Below are positions 28,851-37,238 of a stretch of 64,000 nucleotides of DNA, piece by piece. The notes beneath the pieces are model-generated. The model saw only the letters and a program-made list of their open reading frames with translations, searched no databases and was not told where the DNA came from. Made by a program: the position numbers and the translations under genes. Origin of the DNA: Sagittula marina (GTDB lineage Bacteria > Pseudomonadota > Alphaproteobacteria > Rhodobacterales > Rhodobacteraceae); contig NZ_JACIEJ010000001.1 in assembly GCF_014196795.1 (NCBI RefSeq), forward strand, positions 372,001 to 436,000, written 5' to 3'. The stretch's first letter is position 1. Every line of letters starts with the position of its first letter.

Positions 28851-29600
28851 GGGACGGTCCCCTTGCGCGGCACATTTCTCCGGGAAGAGGGTTAACTGTT
28901 CCAAGACGGTCCAGTGCTTGTTTCCGGTTTGATATATTGTCGCAGCTTTGGCGTGTGCGATCATCGCAGCCCTATACGTTGGCAGCTGAAACCTCGCCGA
29001 TTGGGCGGTTTCGATGCGGCTCACCGAGGTGTATAAAACTTTCATCGAACGCGCAGTGACGCGACGCCAGAATGGCAAACGAGATGGCCCGGACATGACC
29101 GGCTTCTCTCTCTCCACCTCTCTCTCTTGTCGGGGGATCTGGCCAGACCGTTTCGAAAAATGACAGATGCGGGCAAGTGCGCCCCCGATAAAGGCGCGCT
29201 TTTGTTACCCGTCTGCAATTCAATTGACGTCGTCCGCGCTGCGGTCTGCCAAACGCTCTCCCTCGCAGGCCGCAGCGGAATTTTTATCCCCAAATATGAT
29301 GAAGCCGACCGTTTCGGAAGCCGCGCCGTCTGGGCAAAAGGACGCCTCGGACTGTGGGAAAGCCGCCCAGGGTGTGCGCTGTGGCTTGCCGGTTGAGCGG
29401 ACGCGCAGATCGATGTCCATGCCGCTCGCAACGTTAGCGCAAGGTTTCTACTTTTCGCAAAAGCTGAGGCAAAAGGAGCGACGCTGCCACATTTCAGCCG
29501 CAATCGCTTGGCACGCTTGGAAACGATCAAGGCTGGTATCGGCCCTTGTGGGCGCTATTTGAACTGGCCATGTGAAAAGACGCACGCAAGGAGCGCCGAC
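28851..29600. other. Intergenic region downstream of asd
   Basis: About 750 bases. Several open frames cross it, but none has a recognisable motif or good codon use. A CT-rich low-complexity run lies at about 29103-29129. The final 20 bases are the ribosome site of the next small gene. Confidence 0.35.
29103..29129. repeat. CT-rich simple repeat
   Basis: A stretch of CT dinucleotides interrupted by CCAC. It is low complexity within a non-coding region, and no function is inferred. Confidence 0.55.
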
Positions 29601-29939
29601 ATGGAACGCCACTCTGACGTATGGTTGCACAGCCCGTATAAAGTGGGACTGCCGATCCCTTTGGATTGCGAAACGCGCGCGATGCTGCGCCTTTTCCTGG
29701 CCCCGATCCTGCAACAATCCGAGAGCTGGCAAGACGTTGCCGCGCGCCTTGAGGAGCGGGGCTATGAACTTGGGTTCTGCGAGGGGCGCATGGTGGTTTA
29801 CAACGACATTGGTCAGGCGCTGTGCACCGGGTCGGACATCGGGATCCCCATGTCGGAGCTGTCGCGCCGTCTAGGACGTCCTTGCATCATTGCGCATCCC
29901 GATGGTGAGACGGGCGCACTGCGACGCGCCAAGGCCTGA
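29601..29939 (+). CDS. Conserved hypothetical protein, 112 residues
   Basis: The protein begins MERHSDVWLHSPYKVGLPIP and has a central helical region (MLRLFLAPILQQSESWQDVAARLEERG) with a following beta-rich part (YELGFCEGRMVVYNDIGQAL). It is soluble with no signal peptide. ATG at 29601 has AAGGAG eight bases upstream, which supports a real gene. The sequence CTGSDIGIPMSELSRRLGRP followed by IIAHPDGE suggests a compact regulatory or adaptor fold, but I do not recognise the family. It faces the carbonic anhydrase gene tail to tail with about 20 bases between stops. Confidence 0.7.
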   Translation: MERHSDVWLHSPYKVGLPIPLDCETRAMLRLFLAPILQQSESWQDVAARLEERGYELGFCEGRMVVYNDIGQALCTGSDIGIPMSELSRRLGRPCIIAHPDGETGALRRAKA

Positions 29940-29960
29940 GCCAAGACGCGTCATCACTCT

Positions 29961-30599
29961 TTAGATTTCGACAAAATCGCCGCGCGAATCCATGTTCAGC
30001 AGGTCGCCTTCGCCGATGTCGGTCCACAGCCCATGCAGCGACAATGTCCCGTCCTCCACCGCCTTCTGGACGAACGGGAAGGTCATCAGGTTGCGCAGTG
30101 ACACGCGGACGGCCTCGTGCTCCAGCGCGCGCGGCATGTCCGGATCATCCTTCACCGCCTCGTACCCCGGCTTCAGGATATCCATCCAGCGTCCGACGAA
30201 AGACGACTCCTCCTCAAGCTCCGGCGCGCGGCCCTGGCACATATCCAGACACCCCTGCACGCCGCCGCAGTTGGAGTGTCCCAACACGATCACATGCGCG
30301 ACCTTCAGTGCCAGGACGGCATACTCGACCGCTGCCGATGTGCCGTGATGCTGGCCGTCGGGCTCGTACGCGGGCACGAGGTTTGCGATGTTGCGGTGGA
30401 TAAAGAACTCGCCCTGATCGGCCCCGAAGATCGATGTCACATGCACGCGGGAATCACAGCAGGAAATCACCATGGCACGCGGCCGCTGGCCCTCATCCGC
30501 AAGTCGCTTGTACCATGCGCGGTTTTCGGCGTGGGTTGTTGCCTTCCAGCCGTGATAGCGTGTGACAAGGTAAGCAGGCAGGGGCTTGCTGAAAGGCAT
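29961..30599 (-). CDS. Beta-class carbonic anhydrase
   Basis: The 212-residue zinc enzyme interconverts CO2 and bicarbonate. Zinc and catalytic residues are visible: Cys-Asp-x-Arg in VISCCDSRVHVTS (about 47-51) and the later His-x-x-Cys in VLGHSNCGGVQG. FFIHRNIANLVPAYEPDG and GTSAAVEYAV are also typical. The start at 30599 is chosen because relatives begin with xxxKPLPxYLVxRYHGWK and GGAG lies seven bases upstream. It is divergent from a small unknown gene across a region with an inverted repeat. Confidence 0.95.
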   Translation of the reverse strand: MPFSKPLPAYLVTRYHGWKATTHAENRAWYKRLADEGQRPRAMVISCCDSRVHVTSIFGADQGEFFIHRNIANLVPAYEPDGQHHGTSAAVEYAVLALKVAHVIVLGHSNCGGVQGCLDMCQGRAPELEEESSFVGRWMDILKPGYEAVKDDPDMPRALEHEAVRVSLRNLMTFPFVQKAVEDGTLSLHGLWTDIGEGDLLNMDSRGDFVEI

Positions 30600-30645
30600 C
30601 TCGGTCTCCGTCTGAAACATGTCGAAAATCTGACGGTCCAACTAT

Positions 30646-30678
30646 GCTGAATTCGCGTGAAATGCGAGGGAATTCGGC
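30646..30678. promoter_or_regulatory. Inverted repeat in the carbonic anhydrase promoter region
   Basis: GCTGAATTC (30646-30654) and GAATTCGGC (30670-30678) match as inverted arms in eight of nine positions, about 47 bases before the carbonic anhydrase start. It is a possible operator; the regulator is unknown. Confidence 0.35.
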
Positions 30679-30755
30679 TTGTGGAAATAACCTTTTGGGA
30701 ACGGACTGACGCCATTCTAGGCATCGGCTGTGGGGGCCAAAACATGGGGTGAGAT

Positions 30756-31136
30756 GTGAAACAGGTGACATATCTGTCGCCGGTGGAAAGACCGGATATG
30801 GACCCGGCCCAGATCAAGACGTTGTATACGGACCTCGGCCCGCATGCTGCGGAAGACGTGATCTGCCGCGCAATGGAGGAACTGGCTCAACGGCTCTGCC
30901 AAGTGCAGGACATGGCCCTGTCCGGTCCCCGCCAGGACATGCAAAAAATTCTGCGCTCGCTGTCAGCGATTGCGGATCAAATTGGCATGAGATCGCTGAG
31001 CAAGGTGTCTTACGACGTGATCGACTGCCTTGAACTGGGGGATTTCGTGGCCGAGGCCGCGACTCTTGCCCGCCTCGCCCGCACGGGCGAGCGCTCATTG
31101 ACGCGGCTATGGGATTTAAATGAGTTCTCTATTTAA
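30756..31136 (+). CDS. Conserved hypothetical protein, 126 residues
   Basis: The protein starts at a GTG (VKQVTYLSPVERPDMDPAQIK) and is almost entirely alpha-helical, with AEDVICRAMEELAQRLCQVQ and MQKILRSLSAIADQIGMRSLSKVSYDVIDCLE. The pattern resembles a small helical bundle such as an Hpt-like or anti-sigma partner. No catalytic His context is clear, so this is only a structural impression. The ribosome site is weak (GGGGTGAG close to the GTG). It lies 156 bases from the divergent carbonic anhydrase and 100 bases before the aminopeptidase. Confidence 0.6.
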   Translation: MKQVTYLSPVERPDMDPAQIKTLYTDLGPHAAEDVICRAMEELAQRLCQVQDMALSGPRQDMQKILRSLSAIADQIGMRSLSKVSYDVIDCLELGDFVAEAATLARLARTGERSLTRLWDLNEFSI

Positions 31137-31236
31137 CGCTCCATCATGCACCCCCAGCAGATCGCAACGAATGGCACTTGCGGTGCCATCCTCCCGCACT
31201 AGGCTTGGCGCAACTGTCCCAAGCTGAGGTGCCCCC

Positions 31237-32619
31237 ATGTCTTCCTGTTTTGCTTCTCCTGAAACCGCCGCTTTGCCCCTGCATGTTCTGACCCCGGACG
31301 CGCTTGGCGATTGGCTCGCATCACAATCTGACATGGTCCAGACCTGGGTTGCTGCCAGCGGGTTCAGCGGGGCGCTGGGCACGGCGTTGATGATCCCCGG
31401 CAGCGACGGTCAGCCTGAGGCCGCGCTGGCGGGCTACGGGACGCCCGCGCAACGGGCGCGCCAGCGATTTCCGCTGGCCGCGGCTGTCCCGGCGCTTGCG
31501 CCAGGCCGCTATCGTCTCGCCTCTGGTGATTTGGACAATGCAGAGACCGAGGCGCTTGGCTGGCTGTTCTCCATGTATCGGTTCACGCGCTACAAGGATG
31601 CGCCGGAGGCAGATCGGCTGTTGGTCGCACCCGAGGGTGTCGATGCGACCCGTCTGGAAACGATGGCAGAAGCGGAATGGCTGACACGGGACCTTGTGAA
31701 CACCACGGCTCAGGATATGGGGCCGGAGGCATTGGAGCAGGCGGTGCGCGACCTTGCCGATCGGTTCAGCGCCGAGATGTCTGTCATCACGGGCGAAGAC
31801 CTGTTGGCGCAGAACTTTCCGATGATCCACGCGGTGGGCCGCGCGGCTGCACAGGCACCCCGTCTGATCGACCTGCGTTGGGGGAGCGAAGGGCCAAAGG
31901 TGACGCTGGTGGGCAAGGGCGTGTGCTTTGACACAGGGGGGCTGAACCTGAAACCGGGCAGCTCCATGGGGATTATGAAAAAGGACATGGGCGGCGCGGC
32001 CAACACCATTGGACTGGCGCAGATGATCATGGCCTCGGGGCTGAAGGTGCAGCTGCGCCTGCTGATCCCCGCCGTTGAAAACAGCGTCTCCGGCTCCAGC
32101 TTTCGTCCCGGTGATGTGCTGACCTCGCGGCTTGGCAAGACGGTGGAGATCAACAACACCGACGCCGAAGGGCGCTTGGTTCTGGCGGACGCGCTGGCCT
32201 ACGGGGCGGAGGACACGCCAGACCTCATGCTGTCCATGGCAACGTTGACAGGCGCCGCGCGGGTGGCCGTCGGTCCCGACCTTGCACCGTTTTACACCGA
32301 TGATGACGACGTCGCCGCAGAAGTGGCGGAGGCGGCCCTCACGCAGGCCGATCCGGTCTGGCGGATGCCTTTCCACGAACCCTACGAAACGATGATCGAG
32401 CCGGAGATCGCAGACCTGGACAATGCGCCTTCAGGCGGTTTCGCTGGGTCCATCACGGCCGCACTATTTCTCCGCCGCTTTACGGAAGGCGCGGCGCGCT
32501 ACGCCCATTTCGACATCTATTCGTGGCAGCCGAGCGCCGCACCCGGCCGGTCCAAGGGGGGATTGGGGCAGGGGTCGCGTGCAATTCTCGCAGCCTTGCC
32601 AAAGGTCCTCGACCTGTGA
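31237..32619 (+). CDS. Leucyl aminopeptidase family protein (M17, PepA/PepB-like)
   Basis: The 460-residue cytosolic di-metal aminopeptidase has the M17 signature NNTDAEGRLVLADAL, the Lys/Asp cluster VGKGVCFDTGGLNLKPGSSM and KKDMGGAANTIGLA. The N-terminal about 160 residues are divergent, as in the Rhodobacterales members. It would trim N-terminal residues from peptides and is a candidate for peptide recycling. Its stop overlaps the start of the NlpC/P60 gene (GTGA), which couples it to a cell-wall peptide hydrolase and suggests the two act in turn on murein peptides. That pairing is inference from position. Confidence 0.93.
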   Translation: MSSCFASPETAALPLHVLTPDALGDWLASQSDMVQTWVAASGFSGALGTALMIPGSDGQPEAALAGYGTPAQRARQRFPLAAAVPALAPGRYRLASGDLDNAETEALGWLFSMYRFTRYKDAPEADRLLVAPEGVDATRLETMAEAEWLTRDLVNTTAQDMGPEALEQAVRDLADRFSAEMSVITGEDLLAQNFPMIHAVGRAAAQAPRLIDLRWGSEGPKVTLVGKGVCFDTGGLNLKPGSSMGIMKKDMGGAANTIGLAQMIMASGLKVQLRLLIPAVENSVSGSSFRPGDVLTSRLGKTVEINNTDAEGRLVLADALAYGAEDTPDLMLSMATLTGAARVAVGPDLAPFYTDDDDVAAEVAEAALTQADPVWRMPFHEPYETMIEPEIADLDNAPSGGFAGSITAALFLRRFTEGAARYAHFDIYSWQPSAAPGRSKGGLGQGSRAILAALPKVLDL

Positions 32620-33491
32620 TCGGCATGCCGGGGTTCGATGATCGCCGGTGCCGCCAGTGGAACGACCGCGTTACGGCGGATTGGCTGGCGGACCGCAACC
32701 CGCAGCTTGTTGCGGTGCAACCTCGGGCGCATTTCGTCGCGACGCCGGTTCTCGACCTGTCGCTGGATCCCGGAGGCCGCCGGGACAGGCAGTTGCGCTA
32801 CGGCGAGGCGTTCGACGTTCTGGAGCTCCGCGAGGGATATGCCTTTGGCACCGCCCGCGCCACGAACTACGTGGGGTGGGTGGACGCCGCCGCCCTGCGC
32901 GCCAAAGATGCCCGCCAAGGCGATCTCTTTACGGTCAATGCACGCGCGACACATGTGTACCCGGCCCCCGATTTCAAATGCCCGGAAGGGCCGTCGCTGC
33001 CACACGGTGCCTCTGTCCGGGTTCAACAGACGCAGAACCGCTTTTCGCTGACCGAATTGGGTTGGGTGCCGACCGCGCACCTCACGCAGGGCACTGCCCG
33101 CGACCCGGTGGCCGTGGCTGCGCTGTACCTGGGGACTCCTTATCTGTGGGGCGCGAACTCCAGCTTCGGGATTGACTGTTCAGGGCTTGTGCAGGCCGCC
33201 CTCGCGGGCGTCGGCATGGCTGCCCCCGGTGACAGTGACCTGCAAGAGCGCGCCCTTGGGGATACGCTTGCCACGGGCACGCCGCATGAACGCGGTGACC
33301 TGCTGTTCTGGAAGGGGCATGTCGCCTGGGTTGCTGACGCGGAGACGCTGCTGCATGCCAACGCCTACCACATGGCCACCGCCTATGAGCCGATCACTGC
33401 CGCCATCGCGCGCATTGAACGCCAGGGGGACGGTCCCGTCACCCGCCATGCACGCCTTGGTGTCTTTGCTTCCCAAAATACTCCGGAGTGA
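32616..33491 (+). CDS. NlpC/P60 (C40) peptidase with N-terminal SH3-like domains
   Basis: The 291-residue protein has two SH3-like parts (about 30-95 and 100-155, the second ending LTELGWVPTAHL) and a C-terminal NlpC/P60 cysteine peptidase. The catalytic Cys is in GIDCSGLVQAAL, the His in WKGHVAWVAD, and the third site is near LLHANAYHM. Such enzymes cut D-gamma-Glu to DAP bonds in murein peptides. There is no signal peptide, so it probably works in the cytosol on recycled peptides. GTG at 32616 overlaps the aminopeptidase stop; ATG at 32625 is an alternative. Confidence 0.9.
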   Translation: MIGMPGFDDRRCRQWNDRVTADWLADRNPQLVAVQPRAHFVATPVLDLSLDPGGRRDRQLRYGEAFDVLELREGYAFGTARATNYVGWVDAAALRAKDARQGDLFTVNARATHVYPAPDFKCPEGPSLPHGASVRVQQTQNRFSLTELGWVPTAHLTQGTARDPVAVAALYLGTPYLWGANSSFGIDCSGLVQAALAGVGMAAPGDSDLQERALGDTLATGTPHERGDLLFWKGHVAWVADAETLLHANAYHMATAYEPITAAIARIERQGDGPVTRHARLGVFASQNTPE

Positions 33492-33515
33492 GGCCGCAGG
33501 CCGAGGGTCAGCGCC
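33490..33515. repeat. Copy B of the short dispersed intergenic element
   Basis: GAGGCCGCAGGCCG followed by AGGGT and CAGCGCC lies just at the stop codon of the NlpC/P60 gene. It matches the copy at 4905-4930 except for one substitution and one indel. A related GGGGCAGCGCCCC stretch, on the other strand, is in the gap at 44520-44580. Confidence 0.5.
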
Positions 33516-33543
33516 ACCGTTCCCTTTCAGAAAGCAACACACC

Positions 33544-34506
33544 ATGTCTGACAGCTTCTTCCATCCCGTGTCCGGATTCGAACTGCCACGCTTTGCGGGG
33601 GTGCCGACCTTCATGCGGCTGCCGCTGGTGACCCCGGACCACCCGCGCTTTTCCGAGGTCGAGGTGGGGCTGGTGGGCGTGCCATGGGATAGCGGCACCA
33701 CCAACCGCCCGGGTCCGCGTCACGGTCCACGGCAATTGCGGGATGCGTCTACCATGATCCGCGCGCAGCATCAGGCCACAGGTCTGCGCCCGTTCGAGGC
33801 GGCCAACTGCGCCGATCTTGGCGATGTGGGCCCGAACCCGGCGGACATTCAGGACAGCATGGCGCGCATCACCGATGTCTACGACAATCTGCACGGGGCG
33901 GGCATTCGGCCGCTTACGGCAGGCGGTGACCACCTGACCTCTCTTCCCGTTCTGCGCGCACTGGCCCGGGGCGCCCCGCTTGGCATGGTGCATTTCGACA
34001 GCCACACCGATTTGTTCCACAGCTATTTCAACGGGCAGATGTACACCCACGGCACGCCCTTTCGCCGCGCGGTCGAGGAGGGGCTGCTGGACCCCAAGCG
34101 GATCATACAGATCGGCATTCGCGGCACGATGTACGACAGCGAAGACCGTGACTTTGCCAAGGCAGAAGGCATCCGCATCGTCGAGATAGAGGAATATTTC
34201 CAGCGCGGTCATGCCGACGTCATGCAAGAGGCGCGCGAGATCGTTGGCACCTCCGCCACCTATGTCAGTTATGACATTGATTTTGTCGATCCGGCCTTCG
34301 CGCCCGGAACCGGCACGCCGGAAGTGGGCGGGCCCAACAGTTACGAGGCGCTACAGGTGTGCCGTGGATTGGCGGGGCTGAACATCGTCGGCGCCGATCT
34401 GGTAGAGGTCTCGCCCCCCTTCGATCAAAGCGGCAACACCGCCTACCTCGGCGCGTCGATCATGTTCGAGCTGCTCTGCGCCATGCTGTCGCAGACGCCG
34501 GACTGA
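33544..34506 (+). CDS. speB: Agmatinase/ureohydrolase family protein
   Basis: The 320-residue manganese enzyme hydrolyses a guanidino compound to urea and an amine; agmatine to putrescine is the usual assignment. Metal motifs are TAGGDHLTSLPVL, VHFDSHTDLFHSY (family DxHxD) and SYDIDFVDPAFAPGTGTPEVGG. The second motif is DSHTD where classical enzymes have DAHxD. Relatives acting on guanidinobutyrate or guanidinopropionate have the same core, so the substrate is not certain. ATG at 33544 is 52 bases after the NlpC/P60 gene. It converges with the DUF2794 gene with nine bases between stops. Confidence 0.88.
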   Translation: MSDSFFHPVSGFELPRFAGVPTFMRLPLVTPDHPRFSEVEVGLVGVPWDSGTTNRPGPRHGPRQLRDASTMIRAQHQATGLRPFEAANCADLGDVGPNPADIQDSMARITDVYDNLHGAGIRPLTAGGDHLTSLPVLRALARGAPLGMVHFDSHTDLFHSYFNGQMYTHGTPFRRAVEEGLLDPKRIIQIGIRGTMYDSEDRDFAKAEGIRIVEIEEYFQRGHADVMQEAREIVGTSATYVSYDIDFVDPAFAPGTGTPEVGGPNSYEALQVCRGLAGLNIVGADLVEVSPPFDQSGNTAYLGASIMFELLCAMLSQTPD

Positions 34507-34515
34507 CCATTCGGA

Positions 34516-34863
34516 TCAGTCCAGATCCACCGCGCGTATCAGCTTGCGCTCCAGAACCCGGAGCACGGTTTTCAGATCGTGCCCGCGCTTCAGCATCTGA
34601 CCATCGGCGCCGATGACCGCGTATTCGCCCTGCTTGGTGCGCAGCTTTGGGCGTTTTTCGATGCGGTAGAGCGGATTTTCCGCGGTGCGTTTGAATACCG
34701 AGAAAACGGCCACGTCGCGCAGGGTGGATATCCCGTAATCGCGCCACTCCCCGGCGGCCACCATGCGACCATAGAGGGACAGGATGACGCTCAGCTCTGT
34801 CCGGTGAAAGGCCACGACTTGCGGGGCGCTCGACTGTCCGGGAAAGGGTGTGAGACTGTTCAT
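34516..34863 (-). CDS. DUF2794 protein
   Basis: The 115-residue protein of a family confined largely to alphaproteobacteria has the typical core FHRTELSVILSLYGRMVAAGEWRDYGI and FSVFKRTAENPLYRIEKRP. Its function is not known. It ends KLIRAVDLD. The start at 34863 was chosen by the conserved domain length; no strong ribosome site is visible, so translation may be weak. The region upstream is open in the same frame for a long way but is non-coding. Confidence 0.85.
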   Translation of the reverse strand: MNSLTPFPGQSSAPQVVAFHRTELSVILSLYGRMVAAGEWRDYGISTLRDVAVFSVFKRTAENPLYRIEKRPKLRTKQGEYAVIGADGQMLKRGHDLKTVLRVLERKLIRAVDLD

Positions 34864-35199
34864 GATGGTAGAGTTGCGCTCTTCTGCCGCCAAATCAAGG
34901 GGGCACAGCACGACCCCGCCTTTGGCAGACTTGACCGTCTGGTCGGCCGTGTGCATCGTGCCCGTGGGGAGGACGCCGTCAATGCCACCACAGGACCGCG
35001 CCGCGCGCTTGGTGTGCACCGTGCTTGAGGTCGATCCCGCATCCCGGCATCCGGGAAGGGCTTTCAACAGGATCGCCCGCATGGGTCGCCTTGGCGTCTG
35101 TGATGCAACGGACACGGCGAGGCGTAGGCGAGCGGTGGCTCTGACACGCCGCATGTGCCGCACTCTCGACGCTGCGCTTTTTGACGAAAAGGCTCCCTG
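34864..35199. other. Divergent intergenic region between DUF2794 and tetR-type gene
   Basis: About 336 bases, probably holding both promoters. I see no further gene. No palindrome strong enough to call a TetR operator was noticed. Confidence 0.35.
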
Positions 35200-35769
35200 A
35201 TGGGACGCGGTTTGGCGCGCGATCACGCGGAAAAGCGCGATATCCTGCGCCGGGGGGCGGCGGACTACTTTGCACAAAACGGCTTTGACCGCGCCTCGAT
35301 GGCGGGGGCAGCCAAGGTTTGTGGTGTGTCCAAGGCGCTGATCTATCATTACTACGACAGCAAGGAGGCGCTGCTTGCCGATATTCTCGCCACGCATTTC
35401 CAATGCGTCGTCGAGCGGGCCGAATGCACCGCCTCCAATGGCTTGCGCAGCCTGATGGCCACCCTGCTCGACGCCTTCGAGGATGCGGATGCCGAGCACA
35501 AGCTGCTGCTCGAAGCCCTCTCCACCCTGCCTGACGATCTGCAGGAGCCGATCCTGTCGCACCAGCGCACGCTGGTTCGTTTGATGTCCGGCGCGTTGCA
35601 ACAGCAGCGGCCCGACCTGACCGGCGACCGCCTGCGCGCTGCGACCATGACCGTCTTTGGCATCATCAACTGGGTCTACACCTGGCATCGTCCGGACAAG
35701 GGGCTCAGCCGGGCGGAGTTCGCCGACCTCGCCGCCGACTTTGCCGAAGGTGGGCTGAGAAACCTCTAG
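35200..35769 (+). CDS. TetR/AcrR-family transcriptional regulator
   Basis: The 189-residue repressor-type protein has an N-terminal HTH at about 12-58: RDILRRGAADYFAQNGFDRASMAGAAKVCGVSKALIYHYYDSKEALLADIL. The last part YHYYDSKEALL is the classical recognition helix and following helix. The C-terminal ligand domain is helical (LLLEALSTLPDDLQEPIL), with the ending seen in PaaR-like regulators. Regulated genes are not evident: DUF2794 diverges from it and serC follows after 209 bases. Family call is firm, ligand unknown. Confidence 0.92.
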   Translation: MGRGLARDHAEKRDILRRGAADYFAQNGFDRASMAGAAKVCGVSKALIYHYYDSKEALLADILATHFQCVVERAECTASNGLRSLMATLLDAFEDADAEHKLLLEALSTLPDDLQEPILSHQRTLVRLMSGALQQQRPDLTGDRLRAATMTVFGIINWVYTWHRPDKGLSRAEFADLAADFAEGGLRNL

Positions 35770-35899
35770 CCCCGGCCCATTTTCGAAAGCAGGCGAGGGG
35801 CAGGCGGAGTGCGGAAATTTCCGATGCACTCCATCCGCACAGTGTAAAAATCAAATACGACACCTTCGGGCCAGAACGCGACAACTTCGCGCTTGCTGC

Positions 35900-35978
35900 G
35901 CCTCATCGACTCGCATAGAGGCATCGGTGGGACACCCTTCCCCAACGAAGGGCATCTATCTGGAAGGTTAGCTCAGCT
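35900..35978 (+). ncRNA. Putative serC leader RNA
   Basis: The 5' leader of serC contains a compact hairpin, CCCTTC (35935-35940) and GAAGGG (35947-35952) with loop CCCAAC. It is followed by a purine-rich GGAAGG (about 35962) and a pyrimidine/AGCT-rich stretch before ATG. A conserved serC leader motif was described upstream of serC-serA in alphaproteobacteria (Corbino et al. 2005), and this position and shape fit it. I have not aligned it to the covariance model, so the call is by position and hairpin. Confidence 0.5.
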
Positions 35979-37133
35979 ATGGCTACGAATACTCCGGTCA
36001 CGCGGCCGAAAAACGCGCGTTTTTCTTCTGGCCCCTGTGCCAAGATCCCCACATTCACGCTGGACAAGCTGTCCGATGCTGCGCTTGGTCGGTCGCACCG
36101 CGCCGCCGTCGGCAAGGACAAGCTGAAGGATGCCATCGAAGGCACCCGTGAAATCCTGGGCATCCCCGCAGATTACAAGATTGGCATTGTGCCCGCGTCC
36201 GACACCGGCGCGGTCGAGATGGCCATGTGGTCCATGCTTGGCGCTCGCAAGGCGACCATGGTGGCATGGGAATCCTTCGGTGCTGGCTGGGTCACTGACG
36301 TGGTCAAGCAGCTCAAGATCGACGCCTCCGTGCTCGAAGCGCCCTATGGCGAGATCGTCGACATGGCCGCCATCGACTACAACACGGACGTTGTCTTCAC
36401 CTGGAACGGCACCACGTCCGGCGTGCGCGTTGCCAATGGCGACGTGATCCCGGCGGACCGCGAAGGTCTGACCATTTGTGACGCGACCTCCGCCGCCTTC
36501 GCGCAGGATCTGCCGTGGGACAAGCTGGATGTGACCACCTTCTCCTGGCAGAAGGTCATGGGCGGCGAAGCGGCACACGGGATGATCGTTTTGTCTCCGC
36601 GTGCGGTCGAACGTCTCGAAACCTACACCCCCGCCTGGCCCCTGCCGAAGATCTTCCGCATGACCAAAGGCGGCAAGCTGATCGACGGCATCTTCAAGGG
36701 TGAGACCATCAACACCCCGTCCATGCTGGCGGTCGAGGATTACCTCGTGGCGCTGGACTGGGCGCGCTCCGTCGGTGGCCTCAAGGGTCTGATGAAGCGC
36801 GCGGACACCAACGCCAAGGTGATCTGGGACTTCTGTGACGAACACGACTGGATCGAAAACCTCGCCGTTGATCCGGCGACGCGCTCGAACACCTCCGTCT
36901 GCCTGAAGTTCACCGATGACCGCATCAAGGACGGCGCCGCGTTTGCAAAGGCCGTGGCCAAGAAGCTCGACGCGGAAAACGCGGCATACGACATCGGCGC
37001 GTATCGCGATGCCCCGGCGGGCCTTCGCATCTGGTGTGGCGCAACCATCGAGGACAGCGACCTTCAGGCGCTGACGCTCTGGATCAAGTGGGCGTTCGAG
37101 GCCTGCCTCGAAGCGCAGTCCGAAGCCGCGTAA
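35979..37133 (+). CDS. serC: Phosphoserine aminotransferase
   Basis: The 384-residue PLP enzyme converts 3-phosphohydroxypyruvate and glutamate to phosphoserine. The PLP lysine is Lys192 in [16 protein letters not shown], and [12 protein letters not shown] at the N-terminus is typical of the alphaproteobacterial form. Length agrees with that group (about 385 residues), which is longer than the E. coli protein. The AUG comes 11 bases after GGAAGG, a long spacing, consistent with leader-controlled translation. It is followed by serA after 105 bases that hold two matching hairpins. Confidence 0.96.
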   Translation: MATNTPVTRPKNARFSSGPCAKIPTFTLDKLSDAALGRSHRAAVGKDKLKDAIEGTREILGIPADYKIGIVPASDTGAVEMAMWSMLGARKATMVAWESFGAGWVTDVVKQLKIDASVLEAPYGEIVDMAAIDYNTDVVFTWNGTTSGVRVANGDVIPADREGLTICDATSAAFAQDLPWDKLDVTTFSWQKVMGGEAAHGMIVLSPRAVERLETYTPAWPLPKIFRMTKGGKLIDGIFKGETINTPSMLAVEDYLVALDWARSVGGLKGLMKRADTNAKVIWDFCDEHDWIENLAVDPATRSNTSVCLKFTDDRIKDGAAFAKAVAKKLDAENAAYDIGAYRDAPAGLRIWCGATIEDSDLQALTLWIKWAFEACLEAQSEAA

Positions 37134-37139
37134 GCGTCT

Positions 37140-37205
37140 GGTGCGCCCGTCGCGGCGCACCTCTCCCCTCCCAAGAACACAGTCCGGTGCGCCATTCCGC
37201 GCACC
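37140..37205 (+). other. Two matching hairpins in the serC-serA gap
   Basis: GGTGCGCC (37140-37147) pairs with GGCGCACC (37154-37161), and GGTGCGC (37186-37192) pairs with GCGCACC (37199-37205). Each loop is six bases. The arms of one hairpin can also pair with those of the other, so alternative folds are possible. There is no T-run, so termination is unlikely; RNA processing, stability or regulation are options. Confidence 0.6.
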
Positions 37206-37238
37206 GCCCGCTCCCCCTATATCCAAAGGACCAGACAC

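Noticed and set aside
29042-29530. A minus-strand frame of 162 codons downstream of asd
   Set aside because: Ser/Arg/Pro-rich without a motif, and it crosses a CT-rich simple repeat. It is likely non-coding.
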